Shown here piece after piece: positions 1-9,163 of a stretch of DNA of 64,000 nt (positions are counted from its first letter, which is position 1; each line of letters starts with the position of its first letter). Below the pieces are notes generated by a model. The model was given only the letters and a program-made list of their open reading frames with translations. It did no database searches and was not told the DNA's origin. Source of the DNA: CAWFZT01 sp963820415 (GTDB taxonomy: Bacteria; Chloroflexota; Anaerolineae; Anaerolineales; Anaerolineaceae); the NCBI GenBank assembly GCA_963820415.1, contig CAWFZT010000006.1:620001-684000 (forward strand), in the 5' to 3' direction. Made by a program: the position numbers and the translations under genes.

Positions 1-1
1 T

Positions 2-37
2 ATTTACCGTCATGCCGTGGCTTCGGAGGCTGCCTGA
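2..37 (+). CDS. 3' end of an upstream gene, cut by the window start
   Basis: In the second frame the first bases read as an open tail of 11 codons ending in TGA at 35-37. That stop overlaps the ATG of the next gene in a TGATG arrangement typical of translationally coupled genes in this window. Too short to identify; it may be chance. Confidence 0.3.
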   Translation: MYRHAVASEAA

Positions 38-1134
38 TGCTCACACCTGATCTTCCTACCACTCAGATTAGCGATTCGGTTGAGCAGCTTTGGGGACTTG
101 CCCTGCAGGTAGCCGGCTGCCGCCAATGCGGACAGGCCTTTCTGGTGGAGACCGTCCGCCTGGGACAGCCCTGCCCGAACTGCGCCTGTGGCAAACTGGA
201 AAGCCAGCCGGCGCGCCTGACTAGCCAGCCTCCTGAACTGGTGGTGCCATTTGCTAAAACGCAGGCCGATGTGCGGGCAGTGCTGGAGAATTTTGTCAGG
301 GGGGTCTGGCTGGCGCCGGATGATTTTAACACTGAGACGCTTCTGCGCCGGGCCGTGCCGGTCTTCTGGCCGATGTGGCTGGTGGATGCGGACGTCGTCG
401 GTATCTGGCAGGCTGAAGCCGGGTTTGACTACCAGGTGAAAAGTTCGCAGGAGTCGTACAGTAACAGCGGCTGGCGCTCACGCGATGTGATCGAAACCCG
501 CCAGCGTTGGCAACCCCGCGCCGGTCAAATTCTCCGTCATTATGATAACGTATGCGTCCCTGCCGCCAGCGATCACGCCCGCCTGGTCAAGCTGGTCGGC
601 GACTACCACCTGGACAAGGCCGCCACGTATGACAAAGCCAGGGTCAGCCACTCGGTCATGCACTTGCCCGACCTGCCGCCGCACAGCGCCTGGCCCCAGG
701 CGCAGGTTGGCTTAAACCACGCCGCCGAGCAAGAATGCCTCAAGGCGGCGGCAGCTCAGCATATTCGCAATTATTCGGTAAAGGCCGATTATGAAGGCCT
801 GAACTGGACGCAGATGCTGCTGCCTCTGGTAGTGTCTTACTATACCGATGACGATGGCAAAAACCACCCGGTGTATATTAACGGGCAAAGCGGAATGATT
901 GGTGGGTTGCGCATGGCTTCCCAACGTAAAGGCTGGCGGTGGGCCGGCATCCTGGCCGGCATCGCGGTTGTCTTACTGCTTATGGGATTGCTGCTTTCTG
1001 TGGTCGGCTTGATTCCGGTGGGCGGGTTCCTGATCTTTGTGGCTATCCTGGTCGGGATGGCTGCCCTGGTTCCAGCAGTGTGGCCCTGGCAGTGGAACCG
1101 CCGGCAACAGCCTGAAAGAATTGTAAGCCATTAG
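37..1134 (+). CDS. Zinc-ribbon membrane protein of unknown function
   Basis: The 365-residue product is not a family I can name. Near the N-terminus (about residues 28-55) two CxxC knuckles, CRQC and CPNC, form a probable zinc ribbon. The middle 250 residues are soluble and rich in Trp and Tyr. The C-terminus (about 300-350) has two hydrophobic segments separated by a Gly/Pro turn, so the protein is probably anchored in the membrane with its large domain in the cytoplasm. A GGAGG Shine-Dalgarno at 25-29 supports the ATG at 37. It lies 19 nt upstream of the O-antigen-ligase-like gene and is probably cotranscribed with it. The frame stays open to the window edge, so a longer N-terminus cannot be fully excluded. 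Confidence 0.75.
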   Translation: MLTPDLPTTQISDSVEQLWGLALQVAGCRQCGQAFLVETVRLGQPCPNCACGKLESQPARLTSQPPELVVPFAKTQADVRAVLENFVRGVWLAPDDFNTETLLRRAVPVFWPMWLVDADVVGIWQAEAGFDYQVKSSQESYSNSGWRSRDVIETRQRWQPRAGQILRHYDNVCVPAASDHARLVKLVGDYHLDKAATYDKARVSHSVMHLPDLPPHSAWPQAQVGLNHAAEQECLKAAAAQHIRNYSVKADYEGLNWTQMLLPLVVSYYTDDDGKNHPVYINGQSGMIGGLRMASQRKGWRWAGILAGIAVVLLLMGLLLSVVGLIPVGGFLIFVAILVGMAALVPAVWPWQWNRRQQPERIVSH

Positions 1135-1153
1135 CTTAATGGAGAGGCCTCGA

Positions 1154-3499
1154 ATGACTTTCTTTAAGAAACTATTCCAGAATCGGGCCTTTTTTTCTGG
1201 TGAGATTGCTTTTACCGGGTTATGTCTGGCTTTCATCACCGGTGGATACATCTGGCGTGGAACTTATTCGGTGCAGCTTTTCGGCTACCTGGCTGCTGGC
1301 CTGGGCGCCACCGGCTACCTCTTCTGGCGAGGCGTTATCCGGCGGATAAAACTGCCTTCAAGTGGGCTGGAATGGGTGTTCGGGGTGTGCGCGCTGGCAG
1401 TGGATTTGTCGCTGGTCTTCTCACCCGACCCTCGCCAGGGCGGCTGGAGGGTAGGCGAGCTGCTGGGTTACCTGCTGCTCTTCTATCTCTATATGGATGC
1501 GTTTAGGGCGGGATGGAATCGAAAAGGGGTGGTGGCTGGCGTGCTGGCTTCGACCGGGGTCCTGTTGGTCATGGCAGTGCTGGAAACCTACGTCCAATAC
1601 AATAATTGGTGGCAGGCCCTGCGTTTTCCAGAGATGCCGCCTTATCCCTATCGCTTTGTAGGTCTGATCGGGCACTCGAATGCGCTGATGGGTATCGCCA
1701 ACCTGTGCGCGCCGCTGGCTGTGATTGCATTTCTGCGCGCTGGAAGACGCCTGGAACGGTTGGCTTGCGGTGTATGGATTGCTTTTTATTTGCTCAGCAT
1801 CCCTTTTTCATCCTCGCGCGGCGGCTGGCTGGGATTACTGGTCTGGATCGGAGCATTCCTGCTCTTATGGGGCTACGAGCAGCGGGTCTGGCAGGCTCTG
1901 CACAGATGGCGGATGCGTTTGTGGTTTTGGGTAGGGCTAGCCGCTGCAATGCTGTTGCCTGCCCTGGGTTACGTAGGCTACCGCGGGTTTGTTTTTTTTG
2001 CCACAAATCCATCGCACGGGGCAGACATATTCGGCGGGCGGCTGGGCTTCTGGATCTGGGCAGGCCAGATCTGGCAGTCATTCCCCTGGCTGGGAACCGG
2101 ACCGGGGCGCTTTGCCTTTGAAGTGGTCAAAGTCACCCAATCCATCCCCCCGGGCTTCTGGCCGCTTCACCCACACGGCCTGCCGGTGGAGGTCCTGGCC
2201 GAATCCGGGCTGGTTGGGTCGGCGGCCTTTCTGCTGCTGGTGGGAGTGGGTTTCTGGAAGCTGTGGAGCAGTTACTCCGTCCAGGCCGGCAGAGACCAGG
2301 TATGGAAGCGAGGTATCCTGGCCGGGCTGGTGGGTTGGTTCTTACAAATGGTTGTGGATGACCAGACGATGGTCTTCGGCGAAATGGTACTGGTGATTTT
2401 GCTGGTGGCCATGCTGCTGACCTTCGCAGAAAATGCAGTCGCCAAACCCCATCCATTCAGCCTTAACTTATTGTGGCTGCCGTTGTTGGGTTGGCTGGCA
2501 TTGTCGGGTTGGAGTGTGTGGGGTTACCAGCCGATGGCGCAGGGTCTGAAGGCAGCAGAGCAGAATGATTGGCAGCAAGCAGCCTTGTACATCCAACAAA
2601 GCGCAGAGCGTGACCCGGGTCTCTCGTTTTACGCCACCGAGGCCGGTTTTGCCTGGGCAAGGGCCTGGCAAGTCAGCCGAGATACTGCCGCGCTGGCGAA
2701 GGCGCGCCAGGATTTAGAGCGGAGCTTGCACATCGAGCCATCCCTATCCTATCTGTGGGCCAACCTGGCTGTCCTGGATTGGCAAGCCGGGGAACAGCAG
2801 GTCGCCATCGATCACATGCAGCATGCCGTGCAGCTTTCACCGCAAGAGCCCAGCTACCTGCTGAACCTGGGCTGGTTCCTGGAAAATTCGGACAACCCGC
2901 AAACCGCCAGGGAAGCCTACCTGGGCGCACTGCGGCTCTCGCCCGGTTGGGGGGAGCATCCCTTTTGGCAAGCCAACTCACTGCGCCAGACGTTGTTAGC
3001 GGATTGGAAAAATTCCCAACCCGCTGAGGCAGCCGCAGGCCTGGCTTACTGGCAGCGCGCCATGCAAGCCATCCTGGCGGAGGATTGGACAGAAGCCCGG
3101 CGCTGGCTGGCTTACGCGCGCTGGGTGGGCGAGCCGAGCGCGGATATCGCCTGGGTGAGCGGTCAGATGGCAGAGGCGCAGGGCGATTTACAGGCAGCCA
3201 GGAATATATACGCGAAGGAAGCTGAGCAGACATCCTTCCTGGCCTTCACATCCGCGAACACCAACTCCCTGACCTATTCCTTGTGGCTGAATAATCGCAA
3301 TGGGCTGGGTTTCGACCTGGCGCCAGGTTACTTGCAGCTCTCATCTGGCAGCGGGCAGTTTAAGGTATTGGAAAGACTGCAGACGCTGGCCCGGCAACTA
3401 GGCGACTGCCAGACGGCGAACAAAGCCTGGCAAATCGAACAGCAGGCCAAACGCGGCGGCAGCCTGGAGCCGCTGCCTGCCCCACCGGATTGCCCGTAA
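1154..3499 (+). CDS. O-antigen ligase/polymerase family membrane protein with C-terminal TPR repeats
   Basis: About 781 residues. The first 450 hold roughly 10-12 hydrophobic segments. The region around residues 300-350 resembles the Wzy_C/WaaL domain, with a GTGPGRF turn followed by a periplasmic loop containing HPHG and an ESGLVG motif before the next helix. Family members join or polymerise glycans on lipid carriers at the outer face of the membrane. From about residue 480 the protein turns into helical TPR-like repeats (A-x-x-x-x-P pattern), a known architecture in which TPRs follow the ligase domain. I chose the ATG at 1154 because GGAGAGG at 1141-1147 is correctly spaced; an in-frame ATG at 1139 has no such site. 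The glycan substrate is unknown. Confidence 0.82.
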   Translation: MTFFKKLFQNRAFFSGEIAFTGLCLAFITGGYIWRGTYSVQLFGYLAAGLGATGYLFWRGVIRRIKLPSSGLEWVFGVCALAVDLSLVFSPDPRQGGWRVGELLGYLLLFYLYMDAFRAGWNRKGVVAGVLASTGVLLVMAVLETYVQYNNWWQALRFPEMPPYPYRFVGLIGHSNALMGIANLCAPLAVIAFLRAGRRLERLACGVWIAFYLLSIPFSSSRGGWLGLLVWIGAFLLLWGYEQRVWQALHRWRMRLWFWVGLAAAMLLPALGYVGYRGFVFFATNPSHGADIFGGRLGFWIWAGQIWQSFPWLGTGPGRFAFEVVKVTQSIPPGFWPLHPHGLPVEVLAESGLVGSAAFLLLVGVGFWKLWSSYSVQAGRDQVWKRGILAGLVGWFLQMVVDDQTMVFGEMVLVILLVAMLLTFAENAVAKPHPFSLNLLWLPLLGWLALSGWSVWGYQPMAQGLKAAEQNDWQQAALYIQQSAERDPGLSFYATEAGFAWARAWQVSRDTAALAKARQDLERSLHIEPSLSYLWANLAVLDWQAGEQQVAIDHMQHAVQLSPQEPSYLLNLGWFLENSDNPQTAREAYLGALRLSPGWGEHPFWQANSLRQTLLADWKNSQPAEAAAGLAYWQRAMQAILAEDWTEARRWLAYARWVGEPSADIAWVSGQMAEAQGDLQAARNIYAKEAEQTSFLAFTSANTNSLTYSLWLNNRNGLGFDLAPGYLQLSSGSGQFKVLERLQTLARQLGDCQTANKAWQIEQQAKRGGSLEPLPAPPDCP

Positions 3500-3501
3500 A
3501 C

Positions 3502-4242
3502 TCACTTGGTGTGGTTTTTCTCCCAGGTCTTGTCGTCCACCAGGGTCACCACCCGGTAGGTTTCGGCGTAGCTCATCTCTTTGCCCTTGGCGGCGTCGCT
3601 GGCCCACTTACGTACCATGTCAGACGGGTCCCAATCGCCCATCTGACTCTTGTGGGCGCGCAGTGCGGCGATCTTAATGTCGATGGTATCGTCGATGCAC
3701 ACGTACACGTCAGCCGGCTGCCAGCTCGTGACGTACACCTTGCGCGGCTTGTGAGCAGTCAAGCCTTCTTCGGCCAGATCCTCGAACAGGTTAGGCTGCC
3801 CGGCGGCCGGGAAGACGGCGTCCAGGGCAGCCTGGGCGGCGGCGCGGTGGTCGGGATGGTTTATGTAATCTTCGCCTGACCAGACCTGGGTCGGATCGCC
3901 GGTGACCACTACCTCGGGGCGGAAACGGCGCATCTCCCGCACCAGCTTCTTGCGCAGGTCGAGGGTGGGCACCAGCAGTCCGTCCGGTTCACGCAAGAAA
4001 ACCACGTTCTTCACCCCGGCAATTTCGGCGGCTGCCAGCGCTTCAGCTTCGCGGATTTCAGACGCCCGCCCCCGGGTCATACCCGGATCGGCAATGCCTA
4101 CATCACCGCTGGTGCACAGCACGTAGCAGATGCGCGCCCCGGCGCGCGCCCAACGCGCCATCGTTCCACTGCAGGAAAACTCAATGTCATCCGGGTGGGC
4201 CACGATGGCCATAGCGCTTTCAGGAATATAGAAGAGGCTCAT
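3502..4242 (-). CDS. PIG-L family deacetylase
   Basis: The 246-residue protein opens with the LmbE/PIG-L signature AHPDDIE (about residues 14-20), whose His and Asp residues bind zinc, and has a second metal-binding His in NHPDH (about 138-142). The family removes N-acetyl groups from GlcNAc-type sugars, for example in mycothiol or bacillithiol synthesis or antibiotic pathways. The length matches the family. It starts 2 nt after the stop of the DUF362 gene and is almost certainly translated from the same mRNA. Its actual substrate cannot be read from sequence. Confidence 0.88.
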   Translation of the reverse strand: MSLFYIPESAMAIVAHPDDIEFSCSGTMARWARAGARICYVLCTSGDVGIADPGMTRGRASEIREAEALAAAEIAGVKNVVFLREPDGLLVPTLDLRKKLVREMRRFRPEVVVTGDPTQVWSGEDYINHPDHRAAAQAALDAVFPAAGQPNLFEDLAEEGLTAHKPRKVYVTSWQPADVYVCIDDTIDIKIAALRAHKSQMGDWDPSDMVRKWASDAAKGKEMSYAETYRVVTLVDDKTWEKNHTK

Positions 4243-4244
4243 AA

Positions 4245-5408
4245 TTAGCTCGCTGGAATGTAATTAGCGGTTGTCCGTGTAAATTTCTCAACCGGGAGGA
4301 CATCCACCAGCTTGTAGCTGCGGCTGCCCAGGCCCAGTTTTTCGCCGAATTCAGTAATTTTGTAGGGGTCCTTGTATGGGCCGTGGATCCAGCTAAACGG
4401 ATGGCCCTGGCGGTGGATCACTTCCATGCAGGTGGGGATATTTTCTTCTAACAGGGGAGTTTTGGCGGTCATATCCAGGACGGCCTGGTCGATGGCGACA
4501 ATGTCATCCGAGCCGAAAATGCCCGCGTCGGGCAAGATGGACATGGAAGTAAAGCCGAAGCAGTCACACAGCGGGGTGATTTGCGTCGCCAGATTGAGGT
4601 GGGCGGCCTTGCCCGGGGCAAAAGTCGATAGAGTGATGCTGGCGCTGATGGCGTTGGCCTCCTGGAAAGACTGAAAGTTGACCGGCTGGATCTTCAGGCT
4701 GCCGGGAGGGGCGACTTGCAGACAGCGCATACACTGGTTACAGGGTTCGAAGTGCATGTGGATGTTCCCCGGATGTTCTTTATCGTCTACCAGGGCGCCG
4801 AAGGGGCAGGCATCGATAATCTGCGGGATCAGGCTCCTGTCCGGGCATTTCTCCGGGAACCAATAGGGGTCGAAATGGTTGGTATCGTGGATGGCGCTGC
4901 GCGTCTCCCCGGTCATACAGCCCAGGGCCAGGTTCTTGAAATTACCCCCGTAGCTGTTGCTGGGGTGGCCCTTGGCATGGGCGAAGTTGATCAGGAAGCT
5001 GGCATCCTGGATCATTCCGGCCACTTTCCACTCCTTGATATTTTTGTAGGGCCGCTCGTGCGCGTAATAAAATTTCTCCTCAATTCCGGCGCTGGGGTAG
5101 ATCGGGCAGCCGAGCACTTCGGCAGTATAGCCGCGCCCTTCGGCTCCAGCAATATCCCAAAAAACATCCGCGATGAAAGGGGTACCACCCCCGTCTTTGA
5201 CCGCCTGGACGACCTTGCGCACGAAGACCGGATGGATGGTGGAATAGCCGATGCCGTTGCCCGTGTGCATTTTAATGACAACGGTTTCACCTTTGACGCG
5301 CTCACGAATGTGCAGTTTATCGATAATCAGATCGAGTTTTGCCGGCAGGGTTTCATTTGCCTCCCATTTTGCCTGGCGGGGAGAACCATAATAAACGATG
5401 CTGGTCAT
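4245..5408 (-). CDS. DUF362 domain protein with a ferredoxin-like 4Fe-4S cluster
   Basis: 387 residues. The N-terminal two thirds match DUF362 proteins (VVIKMHTGNG near residue 45, a conserved FAHAKGH near 145). Near residues 205-230 a Cys-rich segment with CPFGAL and CNQCMRC can ligate a [4Fe-4S] cluster, although the spacing is less regular than in bacterial 2x4Fe ferredoxins. No signal peptide is seen, so a cytoplasmic iron-sulfur protein is likely. The start follows an AAAGGTGAT Shine-Dalgarno. It is the first gene of a two-gene unit with the PIG-L deacetylase. DUF362 has no settled general function; redox or regulatory roles have been proposed. Confidence 0.85.
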   Translation of the reverse strand: MTSIVYYGSPRQAKWEANETLPAKLDLIIDKLHIRERVKGETVVIKMHTGNGIGYSTIHPVFVRKVVQAVKDGGGTPFIADVFWDIAGAEGRGYTAEVLGCPIYPSAGIEEKFYYAHERPYKNIKEWKVAGMIQDASFLINFAHAKGHPSNSYGGNFKNLALGCMTGETRSAIHDTNHFDPYWFPEKCPDRSLIPQIIDACPFGALVDDKEHPGNIHMHFEPCNQCMRCLQVAPPGSLKIQPVNFQSFQEANAISASITLSTFAPGKAAHLNLATQITPLCDCFGFTSMSILPDAGIFGSDDIVAIDQAVLDMTAKTPLLEENIPTCMEVIHRQGHPFSWIHGPYKDPYKITEFGEKLGLGSRSYKLVDVLPVEKFTRTTANYIPAS

Positions 5409-5470
5409 ATAATCACCTTTCTTACGGATTTACCGATGAGGCTTGGAGTTCTAATAAACCATAAAGCACA

Positions 5471-5476
5471 ATTATA
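5471..5476 (-). promoter_or_regulatory. Probable -10 box for the DUF362/PIG-L unit
   Basis: TATAAT on the minus strand, about 62 nt before the DUF362 start codon. No convincing -35 hexamer is visible at normal spacing, so only the -10 box is claimed. Confidence 0.4.
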
Positions 5477-5501
5477 ACTTGAAAGTGACCCGAGTAGCCT
5501 T

Positions 5502-6809
5502 TTATTGCGGCAGCCTCCACCACCCGGAATCCTGTGGGACTTCTCGCTGCTGCAGCAGTTCGACCCCGCTCTCTTCAAGCCACAGCACGGCTGGGCGGGG
5601 CGCCAGGTTGTAGTTGGAAGCCATGCTTAACTGGTAAGCCCCGGCTACCGGGACGAGGATCAAATCACCTCTTTCAACCTGGGGTAATAACACGGCTGGG
5701 ATGAGTACGTCGCCTGATTCACAAAATTTTCCCACCAGCCGCGCTTCGCTAACCGAAGTGGCATTGGCCTGGTGGACTGCCAGGGCGGTGTACCGCGCCT
5801 GGTAGAGGGCCTGCCGGGGGTTATCCGCCAGCCCGCCATCCACAGCGACGATGCGCAGGCCGCTGGCAGTAATTTTCTGGGAGCCCACCCGGTACAGGGC
5901 CACCCCGGCGCGCCCTACCAGGCTGCGGCCCGGCTCGAGGATCAGGCGCGGCAGAGGCCAAGCCAGGCGGGAACATTCTTCGTCGACCGCCCCGCCGACC
6001 GCCTCCAACCATTGTTCGTAGTTATCATCCGGGTCGCCGGCGGAGTAGCGTACTCCCCAGCCTCCGCCCGGGCTGAATTCCAGGGGAATGAAATTCTCGC
6101 TTTGCGCCAGTTGATAGAGCTGGTGAATCGCCTGCCGGTAAGTCTCCGGTTCAAAAAGCTGCGAGCCCAGGTGCGTGTGCAGGCCGACCAGGTCGAGCCA
6201 GGCGCTGGCGCGGGCATGGCGGATGGCTACGGCAGCCTGCCCGTTTTCGATGTGCAGACCAAATTTGCTGTTTGCCCCAGAGGTATCGATGTGAGCGTGG
6301 GTGTGCACCTGCAAGAGGGGAGTTACCCGCAGCCAGATGCGCGCTTTATTGGTTCCCCTCCGGAAGGCCAGGCTTTCCAGCAAATACAGCTCGTCCAGGT
6401 TGTCGACTACGATGGCCTGGGCGTTGATCTCCAGGGCAGCCGCCAGCTCTGCCTCGCTTTTGTTATTGCCATGCAAGTGGATAGCGCCCGGGGGAAAACC
6501 TCCCCGCAAGGCCAGCTCCAGCTCACCCAGGCTGACCACGTCGATTCCCAGGCCCATCCCCGCCAGTCTGCGACTCAGGCCTTCGGAAAAGTAGGCCTTG
6601 GCCGCGTAGGCTACCAGGGATTCGCCAGAGTAAGCTTGCTTCATTAAATTTTTCAGTGTGTTGACCTGGTGACGGATGGTGACAGCATCATAGAGGTAGA
6701 GCGGGGTGCCGTACTGGTTGGCAAGCAGCTCCAGATCCTGGTTGGCGATGGTCAGACAGCCTTGCGGCGAGATGTGGGAGGAGAGAGGGAGAAGGGGGAT
6801 GGAGTCCAT
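5502..6809 (-). CDS. lysA: Diaminopimelate decarboxylase
   Basis: 435 residues, the usual LysA length. It decarboxylates meso-diaminopimelate to L-lysine with pyridoxal phosphate in the cytoplasm, the last step of lysine synthesis. The PLP lysine lies in AYAAKAYFS (about residue 71). The HIDTSGANSKFG segment, the glycine-rich FSPGGGWG loop, EPGRSLVG and the late CESGDVL and GAYQLSMASNYN motifs are all present and typical of fold-III DAP decarboxylases. The start codon is 6 nt beyond a TACAAT -10 box and has no Shine-Dalgarno, suggesting a leaderless mRNA. It diverges from recD2 across only 42 bp. Confidence 0.93.
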   Translation of the reverse strand: MDSIPLLPLSSHISPQGCLTIANQDLELLANQYGTPLYLYDAVTIRHQVNTLKNLMKQAYSGESLVAYAAKAYFSEGLSRRLAGMGLGIDVVSLGELELALRGGFPPGAIHLHGNNKSEAELAAALEINAQAIVVDNLDELYLLESLAFRRGTNKARIWLRVTPLLQVHTHAHIDTSGANSKFGLHIENGQAAVAIRHARASAWLDLVGLHTHLGSQLFEPETYRQAIHQLYQLAQSENFIPLEFSPGGGWGVRYSAGDPDDNYEQWLEAVGGAVDEECSRLAWPLPRLILEPGRSLVGRAGVALYRVGSQKITASGLRIVAVDGGLADNPRQALYQARYTALAVHQANATSVSEARLVGKFCESGDVLIPAVLLPQVERGDLILVPVAGAYQLSMASNYNLAPRPAVLWLEESGVELLQQREVPQDSGWWRLPQ

Positions 6810-6815
6810 GGCATG

Positions 6816-6843
6816 ATTGTAAACTATTTTTCCCGGTTATAAT
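6816..6843. promoter_or_regulatory. Divergent -10 boxes of lysA (minus) and recD2 (plus)
   Basis: TACAAT on the minus strand (6816-6821) precedes lysA, and TATAAT on the plus strand (6838-6843) precedes recD2. They are 16 bp apart, so each polymerase footprint covers the other's core promoter. Each box ends 6-8 nt before its ATG. Confidence 0.6.
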
Positions 6844-6851
6844 CATCATTT

Positions 6852-9110
6852 ATGAAACCAGCACCTGAACAACCCGGGCTGCCGCTTCAGGAACTCGAAG
6901 GCACACTCGAACGGATTACTTTTCAAAATGAAGAGAATGGCTACACGGTTGCGCGGCTGGTGCCCAGGGGAAAATCCGTCGAAGTCACCGTGGTCGGGGC
7001 GCTGTCAGGCGTCAATGTGGGCGAATCGGTGCGCCTGCACGGCCTGTGGGTTACCCACTCGCAGTACGGCAGGCAGTTCGAGGTGCGCTCTTACACCGTC
7101 CAGCTCCCGGCCACCATCGAAGGGCTGCGTAAATACCTGGGGAGCGGGTTGATCCGCGGCGTGGGGCCGGTAACCGCCAAGCGCATCGTCGACTATTTTG
7201 GCCTGGAGACGCTGGAAGTGATCGAAGAGTCCCCACATCGCCTGCGTGAGATTTCCGGCATCGGCGATAAGCGCACGGAAGTGATCCGGCGCGCCTGGGA
7301 AGACCAGAAACAGATCAAAGAGATCATGGTCTTTCTGCAGGGGCACGGGGTAAACGCCAGCCTGGCAGTCAAGATCTACAAACAGTACGGGGACGCTTCA
7401 ATCGAGGTGGTGCGTCGCGATCCTTACCGGCTGGCCAAAGATATTTACGGGATTGGGTTCAAGACAGCAGACAAGATCGCCCGCCAGATGGGCCTGGCGG
7501 CCGACGCCCCACTTCGCATCCAGGCCGGGCTGGTGTATGCCCTGCAAACGCTCAGCGACGAGGGACATTGCTTTGCCTGGCAAGGGCAGTTGATCGATGA
7601 GGCAGCCCGCCTGCTGGAGGTGCCCGGAGCAGCCTGCGGGGAGCAGCTTGCGGCGATGCTGTCCATGCAGGAAATCATCGCCGAAGAGGAGGCGATTTAC
7701 CTGCCGCCTTTCCTGTATGCTGAGCAGGGTGTGGCGGGCAAACTGGCGCGTATCCTGGCCGCCGGGCGGGACCGGCTGGACGTTTTCCCGTCTATTGATT
7801 GGCCAGAGGCTTATGATTGGCTGGATGCCCAGGAAACGCACAGCTGGGCGATCCACCTGACTGCCCAGCAAAAGGACGCCATCCGCATGGCATTGACCAG
7901 CAAGGTCAGCATCCTGACCGGCGGACCGGGCACGGGCAAGACGACTATCACGCGCAGCCTGATCCACCTGCTCAAGAGGCACGGCTGCTCGGTGCTGCTG
8001 GCGGCTCCTACCGGGCGGGCCGCCAAGCGGCTCAGTGAAACTACCGGGGTGGAAGCCAGGACGATCCACCGTTTGCTCGAATATAACCCGGCGGCTAGCA
8101 GCCAGTTCCTGCGCGACCAGGATAACCCTCTGGATGCCGACCTGGTGATCATCGATGAAACCTCGATGGTGGATATCTTGCTGATGAACCATCTGCTCAG
8201 CGCCATCGAGCTGGGCAGTCATTTATTGCTGGTGGGAGACGTAGACCAGCTCCCCTCGGTGGGAGCCGGGAATGTGCTGCGCGACCTGATTGACAGCCGG
8301 GTCTTGCCGGTTACCAGGCTGGAGATTATTTTCCGGCAGGCGGAGGACAGCTACATAATATTAAATGCCCACCGCATCAACCAGGGAGAAATGCCTCTGT
8401 TTGTCCAGAACGCCAGCGACTTTTTCTTGTTTTCGGAGTCTGACCCCCAGAAAGCGGCCGATTGGGTGCTGGAGCTGGTTGCCCGGCGCATCCCGGCGAA
8501 ATTCGGCTTCGACCCGCAGGAAGACATCCAGGTGCTGTGTCCCATGCACCGCGGCGCCGCCGGGGTAAGCGAGCTCAACCAGCGCCTGCAGGAAACCCTG
8601 AACCCACCCACGCCGGCCAGGCCAGAATTCGTCCACGGCTCGCGTACGTTCCGCAGCGGTGACCGGGTCATGCAGGTGCGCAACAATTACGACCGGCAGG
8701 TGTTCAACGGCGACCTCGGCAGGGTGGTAGAGATCGATCTGGAAGAAAAGGTCGTCTCAGTGGAGTTCGATGGCCGGCGGATCGATTATGAATTCAGCGA
8801 GTTGGACGAATTGGTGCACGCTTATGCGCTCAGCATCCATAAATCGCAGGGGTGCGAGTTTCCGGTAGTGGTCATCCCTTTGCTCACCCAACATTTCCGC
8901 ATGCTGCAGCGTAACCTGCTTTACACCGGCGTAACGCGGGCGCGCCGGCTGGTAGTGCTGGTGGGCAATAAAAAGGCTATCGCCATCGCCGTCCACAACG
9001 ACCGCATCGCCCAGCGCAATACCCGCCTGGCGCAGAGGTTGGAGGCAGCCTCCGTCTCTATCCAGTCCGAAAATAGGCGCTCCACCGGCTACCACAGCCG
9101 GTCCAATTAA
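6852..9110 (+). CDS. recD2: RecD2-type ATP-dependent DNA helicase
   Basis: 752 residues, normal for RecD2, the RecBC-independent SF1B 5'-3' helicase found outside enterobacteria. In order: an N-terminal OB-like region, helix-hairpin-helix motifs (IRGVGPVTAKRI, ISGIGDKR, IYGIGFKTADKI at about residues 100-210), Walker A GGPGTGKTT near residue 355, DETSMVD (motif II) near 435, and a UvrD-like C-terminal domain ending with VTRARR. Loss of RecD2 in other bacteria affects DNA repair and replication fork progress. There is no Shine-Dalgarno; a TATAAT box ends 8 nt before the ATG, implying leaderless translation. Confidence 0.93.
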   Translation: MKPAPEQPGLPLQELEGTLERITFQNEENGYTVARLVPRGKSVEVTVVGALSGVNVGESVRLHGLWVTHSQYGRQFEVRSYTVQLPATIEGLRKYLGSGLIRGVGPVTAKRIVDYFGLETLEVIEESPHRLREISGIGDKRTEVIRRAWEDQKQIKEIMVFLQGHGVNASLAVKIYKQYGDASIEVVRRDPYRLAKDIYGIGFKTADKIARQMGLAADAPLRIQAGLVYALQTLSDEGHCFAWQGQLIDEAARLLEVPGAACGEQLAAMLSMQEIIAEEEAIYLPPFLYAEQGVAGKLARILAAGRDRLDVFPSIDWPEAYDWLDAQETHSWAIHLTAQQKDAIRMALTSKVSILTGGPGTGKTTITRSLIHLLKRHGCSVLLAAPTGRAAKRLSETTGVEARTIHRLLEYNPAASSQFLRDQDNPLDADLVIIDETSMVDILLMNHLLSAIELGSHLLLVGDVDQLPSVGAGNVLRDLIDSRVLPVTRLEIIFRQAEDSYIILNAHRINQGEMPLFVQNASDFFLFSESDPQKAADWVLELVARRIPAKFGFDPQEDIQVLCPMHRGAAGVSELNQRLQETLNPPTPARPEFVHGSRTFRSGDRVMQVRNNYDRQVFNGDLGRVVEIDLEEKVVSVEFDGRRIDYEFSELDELVHAYALSIHKSQGCEFPVVVIPLLTQHFRMLQRNLLYTGVTRARRLVVLVGNKKAIAIAVHNDRIAQRNTRLAQRLEAASVSIQSENRRSTGYHSRSN

Positions 9111-9115
9111 AGCAA

Positions 9116-9139
9116 AACCCCACCGGTACCGGTGGGGTT
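9116..9139 (-). terminator. Intrinsic terminator between convergent recD2 and the cold-shock gene
   Basis: A perfect 24-nt palindrome with arms AACCCCACCGGT / ACCGGTGGGGTT. On the minus strand it is followed by TTTTGCTTTAATT, fitting a terminator for the cold-shock gene. On the plus strand the T-run is weak, though it may still act on recD2. Confidence 0.75.
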
Positions 9140-9163
9140 CGAAGTCATTTCCTGTCTTATCGT

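Noticed and set aside
7398..8222. 274-codon open frame on the minus strand
   Set aside because: Lies wholly inside recD2, opposite strand, with no recognisable motif; a high-GC shadow frame.
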